A stretch of 64,000 nt of DNA from Lactiplantibacillus brownii (GTDB taxonomy: Bacteria > Bacillota > Bacilli > Lactobacillales > Lactobacillaceae): assembly GCF_031085375.1 (NCBI RefSeq), contig NZ_JAVCWF010000001.1:2666001-2730000 (forward strand), read 5' to 3'. Below, piece after piece: positions 53,878 to 62,340 of the stretch. How positions within the stretch are numbered: position 1 is the stretch's first letter; each line of letters starts with the position of its first letter. The position numbers were made by a program, and so were the translations under genes. The notes under the pieces are model-generated. The model was not told where the DNA came from, did no database searches, and worked only from the letters and a program-made list of their open reading frames with translations.

Positions 53878-54186
53878 TTAAACGTTCAACAAGATGGCAC
53901 CGATCACAATCGCCATCAACCCACTAATCCGTGCTAAACTGAGGCGCTCACGATAGACAACCACGGCCAAGATCACCGTCGCGACGGTTCCGAGGCCGGC
54001 CCACATGGCATACGTCACCCCTAATGGTAAGCGTTGCATCGCCAGAGTTACTAAAACTAACGAACTAAAATACCCGATTAAAACCATAATCGTTGGTATC
54101 AAGTTCCGAAACCCGTTTGCCTTCTTTAGAAAAAAGCTCCCGATTACTTCCATCAAAATGCCACCAAATAATAAACCGTATGCCAT
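53878..54186 (-). CDS. SMR-family efflux subunit (paired, first gene)
   Basis: 102 aa from ATG 54186 (GAGGTGATAAAG). Four membrane segments; membrane Glu in LMEVIGSFFLKKANG; TYAMWAGLGTVATVIL. It is followed 16 bp later by its partner. Two dissimilar SMR subunits in tandem are usual for obligate heterodimeric pumps. Confidence 0.88.
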   Translation of the reverse strand: MAYGLLFGGILMEVIGSFFLKKANGFRNLIPTIMVLIGYFSSLVLVTLAMQRLPLGVTYAMWAGLGTVATVILAVVVYRERLSLARISGLMAIVIGAILLNV

Positions 54187-54302
54187 CTTTATCACCTCGC
54201 TAAATTTTGTGCTGTCCTACTATTCTACGGAAGTTTATTTAAAAAGGCAATCAAAAGATACGCCTGGCTGATTACAATTCTGTGACAAAATGAAGACAAT
54301 TT

Positions 54303-54336
54303 AAAAACGCTACCTTGGTTAAGATAGCGCCGTTTA
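54303..54336 (-). terminator. Terminator of the hemolysin III-like gene
   Basis: On the minus strand GCTATCTT/AAGGTAGC followed by GTTTTTAAA. Confidence 0.6.
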
Positions 54337-54338
54337 AG

Positions 54339-54971
54339 TCAAATATAAAAATAAATTGAAAAGTACATCAGGGTCGTCCCAATCATGACAAAAATGTGCC
54401 AGATTACATGAATATACTTTACGTGTGGCAAACTATAAAGTAGCGCTCCCAAAGTAAACGCCACGCCGCCAGCCACTAATAACCAAAAACCAGTCACCCC
54501 AAGGTTCAGCCACAGTTGACGACCACCGGCTAAACACATCCACCCCATCAAAACGTAAATAACCGTTTCAATTTTACGGAGTTTGCCAGGCCAGACTGCA
54601 TTGACCGTGATTCCCGCAATTGCCAGCACCCAAATCGTTAGTAGAATCGTCCAGCCGAGCCAACCTTTGATTGCCAACAAGCTATAGGGCGTGTAAGTGC
54701 CCGCAATCAAAATATAGACGCCACTATGATCAAAGATACGAAAAACTTCACGTGCCTTGGTAAAATAGAGACCGTGAAATAACATTGAACAGGTGTAGAG
54801 GATCAGGAGTGAACAACCATAAATGATAAACGCCGTCCACTCGAGTTGCCGACCATCTTCAAACGCCTTAAACATCAAGAATACAAACCCAATAATGCTT
54901 AATATTAACCCAATTCCGTGCGTCACCGAATTCAAAACTTCATTCGTTATTTGATACCGTCGCGATTGCAT
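54339..54971 (-). CDS. Hemolysin III family (TrhA/YqfA, PAQR-like) membrane protein
   Basis: 210 aa from ATG 54971 (GAGGTG upstream). Seven membrane segments. EVLNSVTHGIGLILSIIG, YTCSMLFHGLYF, IFDHSGVYILIAGTYTPYSL and HVIWHIFVMIG carry the metal-site His/Asp residues. Bacterial members maintain membrane lipid energetics; the hemolysin name is historical. Confidence 0.9.
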   Translation of the reverse strand: MQSRRYQITNEVLNSVTHGIGLILSIIGFVFLMFKAFEDGRQLEWTAFIIYGCSLLILYTCSMLFHGLYFTKAREVFRIFDHSGVYILIAGTYTPYSLLAIKGWLGWTILLTIWVLAIAGITVNAVWPGKLRKIETVIYVLMGWMCLAGGRQLWLNLGVTGFWLLVAGGVAFTLGALLYSLPHVKYIHVIWHIFVMIGTTLMYFSIYFYI

Positions 54972-55135
54972 GTTGGTCACCTCAAATGATTATTGGTTAC
55001 AGCATACCATCATATAGTCTTTATATCAAGATACCTAGTCTTCGAAACTAGATAGGCTTCATATTAGTTATTTTCATTTTTCAAAGTCAATATACAATTA
55101 GTAAAAACTATCATAGCTTTGCATCAGTGCACTTT

Positions 55136-55306
55136 ATGCTCGACAAGTTTCTAGCACAACTTGGGCAAATCTACTTAGGAGGCTATAAAACTAACAATCC
55201 AATAAGAGTTGCCACAACAATTACCTTGACATCACTCTTTGCGTTATTTCTTGGTGTTCTTTATCTTAAATCTTCGAATCATAAACATCACATTACGACA
55301 GCGTAA
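55136..55306 (+). CDS. Possible small membrane protein (56 aa)
   Basis: Open frame ATG 55136 to TAA 55304-55306: MLDKFLAQLGQIYLGGYKTN, then one membrane span (TTITLTSLFALFLGVLYL) and a polar tail (SSNHKHHITTA). No convincing RBS, so it may be a remnant. Lies at the start of the AT-rich region 55-58.6 kb. No family recognised. Confidence 0.35.
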   Translation: MLDKFLAQLGQIYLGGYKTNNPIRVATTITLTSLFALFLGVLYLKSSNHKHHITTA

Positions 55307-55351
55307 CTATATTTTATTAACCACATCCTTGAATACCATTCATGGATTTTA

Positions 55352-55594
55352 ATGAATCCAACCAAATTAGAAAACCTCGCTGATCAAAGTTGGTTTGAAA
55401 ACGATAGAACTGAGAGGCGGCGGATGTTTTGCAATTTAGTCAAGAAAACTGATAACCAATTAAAACGTCTTCATACCACGATCATGGCCTTAACTCTCTT
55501 GCTAATCATCACACTCTTCTTACTAGAAGTGTTCTGCAAGACGAATTGGGGTATAGTTTTATGGACTAGTAGTTTCATCCGTCCCATCATATAA
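55352..55594 (+). CDS. Hypothetical small membrane protein (80 aa)
   Basis: ATG 55352; a charged N-terminal half (ENDRTERRRMFCNLVKKTDN) and one span (TTIMALTLLLIITLFLLEVF). No clear RBS. Composition is AT-rich like its surroundings. No family recognised. The following gap 55595-56180 shows no convincing gene, only a weak hairpin at ~55849-55870. Confidence 0.45.
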   Translation: MNPTKLENLADQSWFENDRTERRRMFCNLVKKTDNQLKRLHTTIMALTLLLIITLFLLEVFCKTNWGIVLWTSSFIRPII

Positions 55595-56180
55595 CTTATT
55601 TTCTATTTTACTTCTAGTTAGCCAAAAAAATATCGTTGCGTACAGAGACAGCAGGCACAACCAGCATTAATCGCAATACTGGAACATGGAAGCGGTACTC
55701 GTAGAACACTGTGCATCGCAAACCGGAAAATCCGTTCAAATCCACTCTCCTCTGTGACACTAAGATCGACAGAATACATGGCGTATATGAATAATGTCTT
55801 TTAAACTCTGAACCGAACTAATAATAATTGCATATTGGGTAAAAACTGCCCTAAAAAAGCATCTGCTCGCACGGATGCCATTTTGTCGTGTATCTGAAGT
55901 CTTAATTTATCATGATCAGATTCAAAAATAAATATTTCCGCAAGGATTTTAACCCGCAAAGAAGTATATGCGATTATACTATGTTTGTTGAGACATCGCC
56001 GGCGTGAAATTAACTATCTGAATAGTTGGATATTCTCTAGTTTTCACGTCTACCATGCTAAACCACAACAAATCCCTTTTTGATTTGCTTACTGAATGAT
56101 TCTTCATATCTTCTTTTTCGAGTCGTAACGTGTGCCATCTCCAGCACTTAACGTTGCGACTTTTTTTGATACAGCCGATG

Positions 56181-58091
56181 TCAATTATCATAACCATTTA
56201 ACCGATTCAAATAATCTATAGCATCATTCAAAACAAGAAATTGTTTTCTGTATCTTTTTTTCTTGATAACTTTATCGACTAAATAGCCATGTCCAGTTGA
56301 AGACCTGTAGATATTTGGCAATTCATCAACGGGAGTATCATGAGGCAATCTGCCAGTAATCGCCTTGAAGTTCATTAAAACATTTGGCTTGATCGTACGA
56401 TATTTTCTTGGATTAGCAATTCTCGCTTTTTTTGGCTTTGGTGTAGGCTTGGACTTCACAACTGGGGCAAGCTCACTTTTCAATAAAAGTTGTTTCTGTG
56501 TTGCGGCTTCATCACCAAAGAATTGTCTATTAAAATCATAAGCCATATCGAAAAATGACTCGACACTTAAATGTCGTTTATTTATCACCGGTATTTTAAT
56601 TTTAAGATTACCAATCTCAATTGCAGCATGACTTCCCCGAAGTGACTTTATGGTCTCTATATGCTTAACGTCAATTTCTGGAATGCTCATTATTGTTAAG
56701 TAAACCATCGCTTGCCTTATAATATCGTAAGTGGATACTTTGCGCATCTTGACCAACTTTTTTGATTCGAGGTTATATGCATATCCTGTAACAATCAAGC
56801 TAGTAAAAAATTCAAATGGGTTCTTGTTGTAACCATTTTTTAAAACTGCTATTCCTTCATTAATCGCCTTTTTTGCAATATACATTTGCGGACCTTTTAT
56901 ATCTGAATAACCAGCATTTCCAGAATAGACGTTCTTAATCTTGGCTGCCTCTCTCTGGACTCGCCTAATGTAGGCCTGATTATTTTTTAAATACGCTGCC
57001 AAAACTTGCTTATTTCCAGGATTTCCAGCTCGCTTGTAACCCTGCCGCTTTATGCTTGTAACCATATCGGTATAATCAAGATCTTCAGGGCTCAATACAG
57101 AGAAATCCTTGAATTTGGCTAGTGAATTGCGGATGTCAATCAAGCCATACATTTTTTGAGTTGGCACTAGAGCACCGAACTGATTTAACCGCAAATTCTC
57201 AAACCATTTCTCATCTTTATAACCTGCTTGTTCAGCAATAGAATTATGCTCATGTTTAGGCCGATGCGTATGGCCACTGATAAGCCAATATTTTTCATTG
57301 TTAATCCTGTACACACTATCTGAAATTGAGTCTTTTAAAGGCAAATTTGCATTTGTTTCCCACCAAGTATCTTTGGGTTCTCTTGCATCTTCGTTCATTG
57401 GCCAGTGTGTGATCACGAATAAAGCTTCATCATCAGGCGTCGCATCAATCGTTCTCCGAGCAAAATCGACCCAACTGTCATGCAACTTCCGAACGCTCTG
57501 ACTGTCAAAATCAAGAATCTGCTCTGTGTCCTGAGTGATTTGTGCCAGTTGGTCCGTTGTCACCGTGTGAGGCCCCTCAGAATCATAGTACTCCAAGTTG
57601 CTAAAGCCAGAATCTCCTATAAAGGTCAAGCCACCAACTTGGTACTTTCTGCCCGTCACCAGTAAGTGGCAATAACGATAGCTCTCCGTGTCTTTGGTAG
57701 CAAGCGCAATGGACTGTTCGTAGGTAAGCTTGGTATCAGAACATGACCAGTAATCGTGGTTACCCAGCACGACAAAAGACATTATTTTCATTTTTTCCAA
57801 TAATCCAAAAAAGTCCAAAGTTGCGTTCAAGTCATTGAAGAAATCTCCCGCCAGCACAAAAATATTTTTCTCTTTATTTTCGCTCAAAACATTTACGACT
57901 GACATCACATTATTTTTAATTTGTTCAGGCGAATATTGATACTTTGGATTAGTTCTGATCTTATATTCGTAGCTTTTCAATTCTTCTTGATCCCGTATCG
58001 TTCCAAGCTTTTTCATCACATAATAAGGTATTTTTTTGGAATCAAAATGTAAGTCACTAAGGATATATATATTTGGCTTGCTATCACACAT
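56181..58091 (-). CDS. Large calcineurin-like metallophosphoesterase with uncharacterised C-terminal region
   Basis: 636 aa from ATG 58091 (AAGGTGGGG upstream). Residues ~1-300 are a metallophosphoesterase with all metal-site motifs: LSDLHFD, AGDFFND, LGNHDYW, ITHWPMN and ISGHTHRP. Residues ~300-636 show no domain I recognise, are basic, include KPTPKPKKARIANPRK (~540) and end with a short strand-rich part (YLVDKVIKKKRYRKQFLVL). Composition is AT-rich compared with the flanks and it stands alone, which suggests acquisition. Two perfect palindromes lie upstream. It is not the CpdA type at 29.5 kb; substrate and role are unknown. Confidence 0.8.
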   Translation of the reverse strand: MCDSKPNIYILSDLHFDSKKIPYYVMKKLGTIRDQEELKSYEYKIRTNPKYQYSPEQIKNNVMSVVNVLSENKEKNIFVLAGDFFNDLNATLDFFGLLEKMKIMSFVVLGNHDYWSCSDTKLTYEQSIALATKDTESYRYCHLLVTGRKYQVGGLTFIGDSGFSNLEYYDSEGPHTVTTDQLAQITQDTEQILDFDSQSVRKLHDSWVDFARRTIDATPDDEALFVITHWPMNEDAREPKDTWWETNANLPLKDSISDSVYRINNEKYWLISGHTHRPKHEHNSIAEQAGYKDEKWFENLRLNQFGALVPTQKMYGLIDIRNSLAKFKDFSVLSPEDLDYTDMVTSIKRQGYKRAGNPGNKQVLAAYLKNNQAYIRRVQREAAKIKNVYSGNAGYSDIKGPQMYIAKKAINEGIAVLKNGYNKNPFEFFTSLIVTGYAYNLESKKLVKMRKVSTYDIIRQAMVYLTIMSIPEIDVKHIETIKSLRGSHAAIEIGNLKIKIPVINKRHLSVESFFDMAYDFNRQFFGDEAATQKQLLLKSELAPVVKSKPTPKPKKARIANPRKYRTIKPNVLMNFKAITGRLPHDTPVDELPNIYRSSTGHGYLVDKVIKKKRYRKQFLVLNDAIDYLNRLNGYDN

Positions 58092-58111
58092 GGTTATCCC
58101 CACCTTTTTAA

Positions 58112-58146
58112 GAAAGCGCTTTCGATAATATTTAACTAACGTTAGT
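58112..58146. promoter_or_regulatory. Two perfect palindromes upstream of the large metallophosphoesterase gene
   Basis: GAAAGCGCTTTC (58112-58123) matches the cre core and ACTAACGTTAGT (58135-58146) is a 12-bp perfect palindrome. They lie 21 and 44 bp before the start codon. A cre-like site suggests CcpA control. The rest of the gap (58147-58627) holds no convincing gene; a 45-codon open stretch on the minus strand at 58370-58510 could be a remnant. Confidence 0.5.
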
Positions 58147-58627
58147 ACTGGTCTCGTAGCATTCGTTTAATTACTCATTGATTAAAACAAATTACATGCA
58201 AAAAGCCCGCATTGGCGTTAGCTTCTAAGGTCACTAACCCAGAAGGAAGAAACGTAGATGCAAGGTTGTCTTAAAGCTGTACCAAAATCCAATATAATTC
58301 AAGCTAATACTCAAAGACTCGTCAAAATCACCATCAATTGAAAGTTAGTGACATCACGATCATAGCCTATATGCCTGCATGAATAGATTTACGTGACCAT
58401 CCGAAAAAACATCTCCAGCTCGATTGAGACAATGATCGACGGCATCCGGCACAGCTTCAATCAACTTATTGTTGGAAACAGTGATAACGCCCCTTACTGC
58501 TCTTAAATTTTTAATCTTTTGATTTTATTTATAACTACAGGTAAAGCTTTTTAATTAGCCATGCCAGAAGAGCCATTATTGAAATCACTATTTTATCGGC
58601 GAAATAGACCCACCCAAAGAAGGTCCC

Positions 58628-58972
58628 TTATTTTTCAGCTTCCTCGGCATGCGCCGCGACTTGTTGAAAAATACTAATAATATGTTTATCGGCGAGTTGA
58701 TAGTGCACATTGCGCCCACTCCGCGTCCCAATCACCAACTTTAACTGCCGCAAAACGGACAGCTGATGTGAAATGTTCGACTGCGTTAGGCCAAGTCCGG
58801 TAGCCAATTCGCCAACACTCAACTTAGAGACCGCCAGCGCATAGAGCATCCGTGCACGCGTCGGATCACCTAAAGCCTTAAAAATTGCGGTAATCTGACT
58901 TAATTCCTCAGCTTGTGGGATGAGGTTAGGTAAGTCTTTAACAATCGTTTCATGTTTTAATTCTGAATTCAT
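58628..58972 (-). CDS. ArsR/SmtB-family metal-responsive regulator (CzrA-like)
   Basis: 114 aa from ATG 58972 (GAGG 6 bp upstream). Winged HTH: LSVGELATGLGLTQSNISHQ, LSVLRQLKLVIGTRSGRNVHY. The C-terminal helix DKHIISIFQQVAAHAEE has the Asp/His spacing of the alpha-5 Zn/Co site (CzrA type, DxHxxxxxxHxxE). Divergent from the CDF exporter; repeats in the gap (ATGAA-N6-TTCAT) are probable operators. Confidence 0.9.
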   Translation of the reverse strand: MNSELKHETIVKDLPNLIPQAEELSQITAIFKALGDPTRARMLYALAVSKLSVGELATGLGLTQSNISHQLSVLRQLKLVIGTRSGRNVHYQLADKHIISIFQQVAAHAEEAEK

Positions 58973-59024
58973 TCGCAACCTCATTTTTCTGATTGTCGCC
59001 TGCCATTAATGGTGTTACAATACA

Positions 59025-59065
59025 CATGAACAGTCATTCATATGTCTGATCATTCATAAATAATT
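59025..59065. promoter_or_regulatory. Probable CzrA operators
   Basis: ATGAA-CAGTCA-TTCAT (59026-59041) and a second TTCAT-containing half site, TGATCATTCATAA (59048-59060), resemble ArsR/SmtB-type sites (TGAA-N6-TTCA). They lie between the ArsR and CDF start codons. Confidence 0.6.
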
Positions 59066-59111
59066 ATAGCAATTTAAAGACTTAATTCAAGGACAAAGGT
59101 GGGGTTGTCAC

Positions 59112-59999
59112 ATGTCACAAACACATGCAGTGAAGCAAGAGACCACTGCTTTTAAAGTGGGCGTGTTACTAAATTCAATATTTATCGTTTTGGAAGCGAG
59201 TTACGGATTTGCCAGTGGATCATTGGCGCTAGTTGCGGATGCGGGCCACAATTTAAGCGACGTGCTCGGGCTGCTTATTTCTTGGTTAGCAATCTGGCTT
59301 GGGACTAAAAGCGCCAATGCCAAATATACTTACGGCTATAAGAGTTCGTCAATCTTAGCAGCGTTATTTAACGCCGTCTTCTTACTCGTGGCGATTGGTG
59401 CCATTTCAGTCGAAGCTATCCAACGATTAGCTAATCCCGGCCCCGTTGCCGAATGGGACGTCATCATTGTGGCTGCTATTGGGGTCGTCGTCAATGGATT
59501 CACGGCCTTTCTGTTCATGAAAGGACAGAAGCATGACTTAAATATCAAAGGGGCGTTCTTACACATGGCCGCAGACGCTGGCGTTTCAGTCGGCGTGGTT
59601 ATTGCTGGTTTCGTTATTTTGAAGACCGGCTGGTTCTGGCTAGATCCTGTGATTTCATTATTAATCGCAGTTGTCATTTTGATTGGCACTTGGGGCTTAT
59701 TACGCGATGCAATGAACTATTCGTTGGAGGCTGTTCCCAGCAATATTGACCAAACCAAAATTTATGATTTCTTAATGGCTCAGCCAACAATCAATCAAGT
59801 TCACGACTTGCATATCTGGGGAATGAGTACGACAGAAACCGCCATGACTGTGCATTTATGTCGCAGCACACTTGATCACAATAATGAATTTCTGGAAAGT
59901 ATGAACAAACAATTAAGTGAGCGATTCCCGTTAACGCATATCACCATTCAAATTGAGCTTGGCAAAGTTGATTATGAAACGACTGACAATTCAATTTAG
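59112..59999 (+). CDS. czcD: Cation diffusion facilitator (CzcD-type Zn/Cd/Co exporter)
   Basis: 295 aa with six membrane segments. SGSLALVADAGHNLSDVLGL has the HxxxD zinc site; FLHMAADAGVSVGVVIAG supplies the second (HxxxD). KYTYGYKSSSI is the CDF signature, and the C-terminal cytoplasmic domain starts near 205 (VHDLHIWGMSTTETAMTVH). Exports divalent metal against protons. Regulated by the divergent ArsR protein. Confidence 0.92.
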   Translation: MSQTHAVKQETTAFKVGVLLNSIFIVLEASYGFASGSLALVADAGHNLSDVLGLLISWLAIWLGTKSANAKYTYGYKSSSILAALFNAVFLLVAIGAISVEAIQRLANPGPVAEWDVIIVAAIGVVVNGFTAFLFMKGQKHDLNIKGAFLHMAADAGVSVGVVIAGFVILKTGWFWLDPVISLLIAVVILIGTWGLLRDAMNYSLEAVPSNIDQTKIYDFLMAQPTINQVHDLHIWGMSTTETAMTVHLCRSTLDHNNEFLESMNKQLSERFPLTHITIQIELGKVDYETTDNSI

Positions 60000-60038
60000 A
60001 CCGGATATAACATGTTTCGGCTATCATAGTTGCACCAC

Positions 60039-60086
60039 AAAAAAGGTCGTTCAGGAATCTTTAATTGATTTCTGAACGACCTTTTT
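60039..60086. terminator. Bidirectional terminator
   Basis: Stem AAAAAAGGTCGTTCAG/CTGAACGACCTTTTT between czcD and the rpiR-family gene. Confidence 0.85.
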
Positions 60087-60132
60087 ATGATCTTCTCTAA
60101 AGGTCACCAACGAGCTAATCACAGTGCCTAAT

Positions 60133-60948
60133 TTAATCAATGCGCTTATCGATAATCGCTCGCAAAACTTTCTCACGGAGCGCGACCGCATCAACTTTAT
60201 TCCGGTTTTCATACCCCTGCGTCAAGACGTCACAAATATACAACTGAGAAATTCGACCAGCGACCGACCCACCATTCAAGAATTCTTCGATGGCTGTTTG
60301 TAAAATAACGTCCCCTAAATGTGCAACTGGACTATTCAAATTATTCGTAATCGCTAAAATTTTGGCACCATTATCCTTGGCAATCTTCAATGAATCATAC
60401 GTGTCTTTCGTACGCCCACTCAATGATAACCCTATGACTAAATCAGTTGGGCAAAGCAGTGAAGCCAGTTGCGCCTGAATATGTGGATCCCCAACTGGCG
60501 TCGCTTGGACACCAACACGCAACAAAATCGCAGAGAATGAAGCGCCAGTTTGCGCACTACCGCCGATCCCAAAGATATAAATATTTTGTGCCTGGCTCAG
60601 CAGATCGACTGCTTGATCCAATTTTTCAGGATCAATGAGTTTCGCTGTCGCCGTCAGCGCTTCTTGTAAATGTTGGCTGATATCATCGTAATAATCAACC
60701 GGCCGCGTTTGTTCTTGTTGCGTAAAGTCTTCTTTGGCAATTTCAATTTTAAAATCAGAAAAGCCACTGTAACCTAGTTTCTGACAGAAACGAATAATTG
60801 TCGCATCACCAACTTTGGTGGCGGTTTTAATATCACTCATGGTGGCATAAATCAGTTGACTGCCCACCTTCAGCACATAGTCCGCGACCTTCTTTTCCGA
60901 ACGCGTTAAGGTCGGATAATAGTTTTGAATCAAGTAATCATAGCGCAT
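60133..60948 (-). CDS. RpiR/MurR-family regulator (HTH + SIS domain)
   Basis: 271 aa from ATG 60948. N-terminal HTH_6 (ATMSDIKTATKVGDATIIRF, CQKLGYSGFSDFK), then SIS domain ~110-250 (IYIFGIGGSAQTGASF; DLVIGLSLSGRTKDT). It senses a phosphosugar. Divergent from nanE; the gap holds GATATGGA-N7-TCCATATC, so it likely controls N-acetylmannosamine-6-P metabolism. Confidence 0.9.
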   Translation of the reverse strand: MRYDYLIQNYYPTLTRSEKKVADYVLKVGSQLIYATMSDIKTATKVGDATIIRFCQKLGYSGFSDFKIEIAKEDFTQQEQTRPVDYYDDISQHLQEALTATAKLIDPEKLDQAVDLLSQAQNIYIFGIGGSAQTGASFSAILLRVGVQATPVGDPHIQAQLASLLCPTDLVIGLSLSGRTKDTYDSLKIAKDNGAKILAITNNLNSPVAHLGDVILQTAIEEFLNGGSVAGRISQLYICDVLTQGYENRNKVDAVALREKVLRAIIDKRID

Positions 60949-60997
60949 CCCCGTCACCATCCTTATGTCATATTATACGCTACTCCAAGGTTATTTC

Positions 60998-61020
60998 GAT
61001 ATGGAGAAATTATCCATATC
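60998..61020. promoter_or_regulatory. Operator palindrome between rpiR-type gene and nanE
   Basis: Perfect arms GATATGGA and TCCATATC with a 7-bp spacer. Two direct CGTGGAGA repeats (61022-61029, 61066-61073) follow, flanking the nanE promoter. Confidence 0.65.
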
Positions 61021-61034
61021 TCGTGGAGAAAGCC

Positions 61035-61063
61035 TTTACATTATCCAATAGGCCTGATATATT
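61035..61063 (+). promoter_or_regulatory. nanE promoter
   Basis: -35 TTTACA (61035-61040), 17-bp spacer, -10 TATATT (61058-61063). Confidence 0.65.
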
Positions 61064-61113
61064 AGTCGTGGAGACAAAATCCGAAATATGTGTTTTTTGG
61101 AGGATTGTGGATA

Positions 61114-61803
61114 ATGAAAAAATCAGATTTTTTGAAACAAGTTAAAGCTGGCCTAATTATTTCATGCCAAGCACTACCTGGTGAACCCCTATATACTGAA
61201 AGTGGCGGCATCATGCCTTTGATGGCCAAAGCGGCACAACAGGCCGGCGCGGTCGGTATTCGCGCCAATTCAGTACGTGACATTCGTGAAATCAAGGCAG
61301 CTGTTGACCTCCCCATCATTGGCATCATCAAAAAGGATTACCTACCAGAAAAACCGTTTATTACAGCGACCATGCACGAAATCGATCAACTGGTCGCGGT
61401 CGGTGTAGATGTCATCGCCCTTGACTGTACCTCACGGAAACGACACGACGGCCTCACGATTAATGAATTCATTGCACAAGTTAAAGCAAAATATCCCAAT
61501 CAATTATTGATGGCGGATATCTCGAATTTGGCAGAAGGCTTAAATGCTTGGCAACATGGCATTGACTTGGTGGGCACTACTTTAAGTGGTTACACTGAAG
61601 AAAGCACACCGCTGGTTGGCCCCGATATTGACCTGATCAAACACCTAGTTGCAGCTAACGTTGATGTCATCGCTGAAGGCCGGATCCACAGCCCAGAACA
61701 AGCTAAAGCTGTCCACGATTTAGGCGTGGCAGGCATGGTCGTCGGCGGCGCCATTACGCGGCCATTAGAAATTGCTACGCGTTTTGTCAACGCAATTAAA
61801 TAG
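61114..61803 (+). CDS. nanE: N-acetylmannosamine-6-phosphate 2-epimerase
   Basis: 229 aa from ATG 61114 (GGAGG at 61099-61103). TIM-barrel epimerase: [65 protein letters not shown]. Converts ManNAc-6-P to GlcNAc-6-P in sialic acid/amino-sugar breakdown. No nanA or nanK is in the window, so it may serve ManNAc salvage. Regulated by the divergent RpiR protein. Confidence 0.95.
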   Translation: MKKSDFLKQVKAGLIISCQALPGEPLYTESGGIMPLMAKAAQQAGAVGIRANSVRDIREIKAAVDLPIIGIIKKDYLPEKPFITATMHEIDQLVAVGVDVIALDCTSRKRHDGLTINEFIAQVKAKYPNQLLMADISNLAEGLNAWQHGIDLVGTTLSGYTEESTPLVGPDIDLIKHLVAANVDVIAEGRIHSPEQAKAVHDLGVAGMVVGGAITRPLEIATRFVNAIK

Positions 61804-61861
61804 CTCACTTTCAAAGAATCATAAGTAACCAATATTAGCCTGAAATTAGTTATCACTGAAA

Positions 61862-61893
61862 AAAGGCCAGCACTGAAAATTGTGCTGGCCTTT
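61862..61893 (+). terminator. Terminator of nanE
   Basis: Stem AAAGGCCAGCAC/GTGCTGGCCTTT, with an A-run before and TTTAA after. Confidence 0.75.
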
Positions 61894-62000
61894 AACTTCA
61901 ATTAATCCTGACAATAAGCAATCGCATCGGTTAGCATTTTAGAAAAGTTCAAATTCAACGCTAGACAGACTTTATTCGTTGATAGTCATGCTTGTTGATT

Positions 62001-62251
62001 CTAATCATCACTTTCGGCCAACCGACTTAGTGTTTCAGAATAATGAGTCAGGGCATGATCGACCAAATCATCCAGAACTTTATCTTCAATCCCAATATTA
62101 GGATCAACAGTCAAAGTTTGATCTTGATTCAGCGTAATCTTAACCTTTTCACCTTTCACTAACTGCAATTTATTAACAATTTCAGCTGGTATCGTGATTG
62201 CCAACGAATTTCCAAAAGCAGTAATATTTCTCTGATAATTTTTTCAGTCAT
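62001..62251 (-). pseudogene. AbrB/MazE-type antitoxin, frameshifted at the N-terminus
   Basis: A clear RBS GGAGG (62260-62264) and ATG 62251 begin MTEK, and a SpoVT-AbrB domain AFGNSLAITIPAEIVNKLQL is read in another frame to 62001. The frames would join as MTEKNYQRNITAFGNSLAI if the T-run at 62239-62244 (six T's) had seven. So a one-base deletion in a homopolymer breaks an 83-aa protein. As in the SDR, this may be a sequencing error. No intact toxin gene follows; downstream 61900-62000 has only a short open stretch. Translation could restart at TTG 62204. Confidence 0.7.
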
Positions 62252-62340
62252 ATTAGATTCCTCCGTTTCCAAAGGAACATTAACATATATACGTACATAC
62301 ATCTATTTTAATCATTCTAAGTTTTAAAACGCCGGCTCAG

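Noticed and set aside
55979..56197. 72-aa frame overlapping the end of the large metallophosphoesterase gene
   Set aside because: No RBS or domain; starts inside the upstream gene. Kept out, although co-transcription cannot be excluded.
54972..58627. A prophage or integrative element
   Set aside because: AT-rich, but without integrase, terminase, transposase, attachment repeats or tRNA target.
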